NCBI GenBank assembly: GCA_032122615.1
Contig: JAQBGF010000012.1
Location: 1 to 7,497 of the forward strand
Direction: 5' to 3'
DNA length: 7,497 bases
DNA from: SHZI01 sp032122615
GTDB taxonomy: Bacteria > Pseudomonadota > Gammaproteobacteria > Steroidobacterales > GCA-2729495
Shown here: positions 5,243-7,497 of the stretch, in pieces
Numbering within the stretch: the stretch's first letter is position 1
Layout: each line of letters starts with the position of its first letter
Made by a program: the position numbers and the translations under genes
The notes under the pieces: model-generated
Told to the model about the DNA's origin: nothing
Seen by the model: the letters and a program-made list of their open reading frames with translations, nothing else
Databases searched by the model: none

Positions 5243-7356
5243 CCGCTGAACCCGAACGCCCCAGCCATTTCTCACCGGAAGGGATTGCGCTCCTTGCGCT
5301 GCTCGTGTTGATCGGCATTGGGGCCATTCTGATCAACTTCTATATAGACGGCGAGCGGCAGCGGGACCTGCTGCAATGGGAGTCGCGGCTGGGACTGGTG
5401 GCAGATGCCAAGTCGGATTCACTGGCGCGAATGCTGGCCACCGATCGCCGCGAACTTGAGGAACTCGCGCGCAACGCCTCCCTTCAGCTCTATCTCTGGC
5501 AGGTCGTCAAGTCCCGGCAGTCGGCTGACGCCGCTGCCGATCCGGCCCAGCAGGCTTACCTGCGAAATCTCATTGTTGCGGCGGCTGAGCGGGGCGGCTA
5601 CCTGCCGGATTCCGGCACCCGGCTGCCCGCCAATCTCCCGCGCCGTTCGACGTCCGGGCTTGTCCTGCTGGATGCGGAAACCAACCCGGTCGCGGTCTCG
5701 CCCGGCCTTGGCAGCGTCACCGGAAGTTTCAGCGAGGTCGCCCGCCGCGCGCTGGCCACGCCGCCGCAGTCGATCGTAGACCTCGTGCTCGACGCCGACG
5801 ACCGGGCGGTGCTGGTGATCGCTGTGCCCGTGCACGCGGTGCCCGGCGCGTTGCAGACCGGCGGCGGTCCCGCAGGCGTGGTGCTTGGCGTGCGCGGCGC
5901 CGACGAGGATCTCTTCCCCTTATTGAGCCGTGGCCCGGCCTTTGCCGAGGACAGTGAAACCCTGCTGCTGGCGCGCCGGGATGACAGCGTGCTGTTCCTG
6001 TCGCCCACCCGCGAGGGCGCCAATGCGCTTCGCCGGAGCATGCCGCTCGACCGTCCCATGGCCGATGCACAGTTGGCGGAAGTGTCTGCTGTGCTCATGC
6101 CTGATCACTTCGCGGCTCTCGACAACTATCGCGGCACGCCGGTACTTCAAGTGAGCCGGCGTATTCGCGGGCAGGACTGGGTGTTGGCCCAGCAGGTGAA
6201 TGCCAGCGAGGCGCTGGCCGGGGCGAACGAGCGGCGAACTTTCCTTGTGGCCACGTTGTTGCTGCTGCTGCTGTTCATCGGCGCACTGGCCGTGGCCGCC
6301 TGGCGCCACGGCAGCAGTGTCCGGGCACGCCAGCAGGCCGCGGAGCTGCGGGACAAAGCCGGCAAGCTGCAGCGCCAGACGGATCTGCTGCACACGATCA
6401 CCGACAACGTCGACGTGCTCACGGTGCTCGTCAACCGGGAGCAGGAAGTGGTGTTTACCAACCAGGCGGCGGCCGATGCGGCAAAGAGCAGCATCGCCGG
6501 TATCGTGGGCGGACGTCTTACGAACGTCTTCGGGCATGCCACGGCGGGAATCCTCAACTCACTCAGCGACGAGGTCCGCCGGCAGCGCGCGCCACAGCAC
6601 CGCGTCTTGCCGCTCACCGTCGGCGGCGCGCTCCGCAGTTACCAGACCAGTGTGATCCCGGTGGAGCGCATCGGCGAGCGGCGCCAGCTGGTGTTGCTGG
6701 TGCTGAGCGATGTCACGGATCTGAAGGTCGCCGAGCAGCACCACGCTGACCTGTTGCGGGATCTCGTCAGTACGCTGTCTAACGTCGTCGATCTCCACGA
6801 TCCGTATTCTGGCCACCACGCCAGCCGGATGGCCGAGGTGGCGCAGGCGGTAGCCCGCGAGCTCGACCTGCCGGATGCCGAGCACGACACTCTCGGGCTC
6901 GCCGCGACGCTCGCCAACATTGGCAAGATCATGATTCCGAGCGACTTACTGACCAAGACGGAGCCGCTGACCGCCGCCGATCGCGAGCTGCTGCGCAAGC
7001 ATGTGGATTACAGCCTTGAACTGCTAAAGGGCCTCGACTTCGAAGGTCCGGTACTCGAGGTTATTGCGCAGAAGCAGGAATTGCTCGATGGCAGTGGCTA
7101 TCCCAAGGGCCTTATCGAGCACCAGATGACACTGTCCGGCCGCATTCTCTCGGTCGCGAATGCGTTCGTGGCCCTCGTGAGTGTTCGCGCTTATCGACAG
7201 GGCGTGTCGATTGAAGCGGCGCTGGAAGAACTGATGCGGGGCGCCGGAACGCACTACGACCGGCGCGTGATCGCGGCGCTGTTTCACGTGGCGGCGAACC
7301 GCCGCGACTGGTCGCAGTGGTCGGCGTCGCACTCGCCGCCTGATGACACTCCGTAG
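5239..7356 (+). CDS. Membrane sensor with periplasmic domain, PAS and degenerate HD-GYP domain
   Basis: 705 aa from ATG 5239-5241, which overlaps the TGA of the LapG-like gene (ATGA), implying translational coupling; a GTG at 5218 would overlap more and has no better signal. Seen: membrane helix 1 about 14-35; periplasmic region about 36-332, Cache-like in size and layout but not firmly recognised; membrane helix 2 about 334-354 (Leu run at 340-345); PAS-like domain about 383-495 ('ITDNVDVLTVLVNREQEVVF', 'LVLSDVTDLK'); HD-GYP domain about 505-690. HD-GYP proteins normally hydrolyse c-di-GMP with a di- or tri-iron centre. Here the HD dyad is Ala559-Asn560 ('TLANIGKI'), the His pair before GYP is Lys612-Gln613 ('QKQELLDGSGYP') and the later Asp is Asn641 ('SVANAF'). 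Only H527 and H588 of the expected ligands remain, while GYP (620-622) is kept. It is therefore probably a non-catalytic nucleotide receptor or signal relay. Possible role: controlling the adjacent protease, as LapD does with LapG; this is inference. Confidence 0.88.
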   Translation: MTAEPERPSHFSPEGIALLALLVLIGIGAILINFYIDGERQRDLLQWESRLGLVADAKSDSLARMLATDRRELEELARNASLQLYLWQVVKSRQSADAAADPAQQAYLRNLIVAAAERGGYLPDSGTRLPANLPRRSTSGLVLLDAETNPVAVSPGLGSVTGSFSEVARRALATPPQSIVDLVLDADDRAVLVIAVPVHAVPGALQTGGGPAGVVLGVRGADEDLFPLLSRGPAFAEDSETLLLARRDDSVLFLSPTREGANALRRSMPLDRPMADAQLAEVSAVLMPDHFAALDNYRGTPVLQVSRRIRGQDWVLAQQVNASEALAGANERRTFLVATLLLLLLFIGALAVAAWRHGSSVRARQQAAELRDKAGKLQRQTDLLHTITDNVDVLTVLVNREQEVVFTNQAAADAAKSSIAGIVGGRLTNVFGHATAGILNSLSDEVRRQRAPQHRVLPLTVGGALRSYQTSVIPVERIGERRQLVLLVLSDVTDLKVAEQHHADLLRDLVSTLSNVVDLHDPYSGHHASRMAEVAQAVARELDLPDAEHDTLGLAATLANIGKIMIPSDLLTKTEPLTAADRELLRKHVDYSLELLKGLDFEGPVLEVIAQKQELLDGSGYPKGLIEHQMTLSGRILSVANAFVALVSVRAYRQGVSIEAALEELMRGAGTHYDRRVIAALFHVAANRRDWSQWSASHSPPDDTP

Positions 7357-7374
7357 CCCGCGCACGCCCGCTGT

Positions 7375-7397
7375 GTAGGAGCGGCTTCAGCCGCGAC
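7375..7397 (+). repeat. REP-type half-element, second copy
   Basis: The 22-base arm found at 155-176 recurs here (GTAGGAGCGGCTTCAG then CCGCGA), 18 bases after the stop codon of the HD-GYP gene. It has the internal palindrome GCGGCT-TC-AGCCGC (7381-7394) but no opposite arm, so it is a single unit. Direct repeats CTCCGTAG flank it at 7349-7356 and 7404-7411. It might act as a weak 3' hairpin for the rightward transcript; no T run follows. Confidence 0.85.
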
Positions 7398-7412
7398 AAC
7401 GTGCTCCGTAGT

Positions 7413-7497
7413 TCGCGGGCCGTGGCGGGGCAGGGGGGGGCCGCCGGGGGGGGAGAACCGCGGAGGGGGGGCCCAGACCGGGGCCCGGAGGGGAGGG
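7413..7497. other. G-run low-complexity end of sequence, probably artefact
   Basis: From about 7413 to the end the sequence is dominated by G, with runs of up to eight G (for example 7433-7440) and only a few A and T. This is unlike the coding sequence and the other intergenic stretches. Strong single-base bias ending exactly at the end of the window suggests polymerase/base-calling artefact or assembly-end noise rather than biology. No gene is called. Confidence 0.7.

Noticed and set aside
5598..6098. Long open frames opposite the sensor gene and others inside the GC-rich genes
   Set aside because: Typical antisense frames in high-GC DNA; compositions rich in Arg, Ser, Pro and Ala, with no recognisable domain or start signal.
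6261..6273. CTG triplet run in the sensor gene
   Set aside because: It encodes consecutive leucines of the second membrane helix; four units is too short to suggest phase variation.

Overview
The window (7,497 bp, GC-rich) looks like chromosomal DNA of a Gammaproteobacterium, probably an environmental or metagenome-derived one. Reasons: a Lap-type (LapG-like) periplasmic protease, a protein with a VPxPA-CTERM sorting tail, a Slam-like outer-membrane protein, an HD-GYP signalling protein, and a 'GTAGGAGCGGCTTCAGCC...' repeat of the REP type common in gammaproteobacterial genomes. I cannot name a genus. The last ~85 bases are almost pure G runs and look like low-quality sequence at a contig end.

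Layout: two gene clusters diverge from a 70-bp intergenic region (4525-4594). Leftward (minus strand), in transcription order: (1) a TPR plus beta-barrel outer-membrane protein of the Slam/DUF560 type (3214-4524); (2) after 159 bp, a secreted protein whose C-terminal half resembles the beta-barrel domain of transferrin-binding-protein-like cargo (1864-3054); (3) after 26 bp, a secreted beta-sandwich protein with a VPxPA-CTERM tail (1235-1837); (4) after 10 bp, a short YcbB-like L,D-transpeptidase (13-1224), whose catalytic domain carries an in-frame REP-type palindrome between the active-site Cys and the conserved C-terminal strand. Rightward (plus strand): (5) a LapG-like transglutaminase-fold cysteine protease (4595-5242), overlapping by ATGA (6) a membrane sensor with a large periplasmic domain, a PAS domain and an HD-GYP domain that has lost most of its metal ligands (5239-7356). 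A second half-copy of the REP-type repeat follows.

How the genes may work together (inference): every product is predicted to act in or across the envelope. The Slam-like barrel and the adjacent barrel-domain protein look like a transporter-cargo pair of a type XI (Slam) secretion system, but with a cargo that has an ordinary signal peptide rather than a lipobox. The LapG-like protease is coupled not to LapD (degenerate GGDEF-EAL) but to a degenerate HD-GYP receptor-like protein, suggesting an alternative inside-out control of periplasmic proteolysis. The predicted cargo has a PAAG tetrapeptide, the type of site LapG proteases cut, in an Ala/Pro-rich linker near its N terminus. This raises the speculative idea that the two divergent clusters form one regulated surface-protein secretion/release module. 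No adhesin of the LapA type, LapD, exosortase, tRNA, rRNA, CRISPR array or insertion sequence is visible here.
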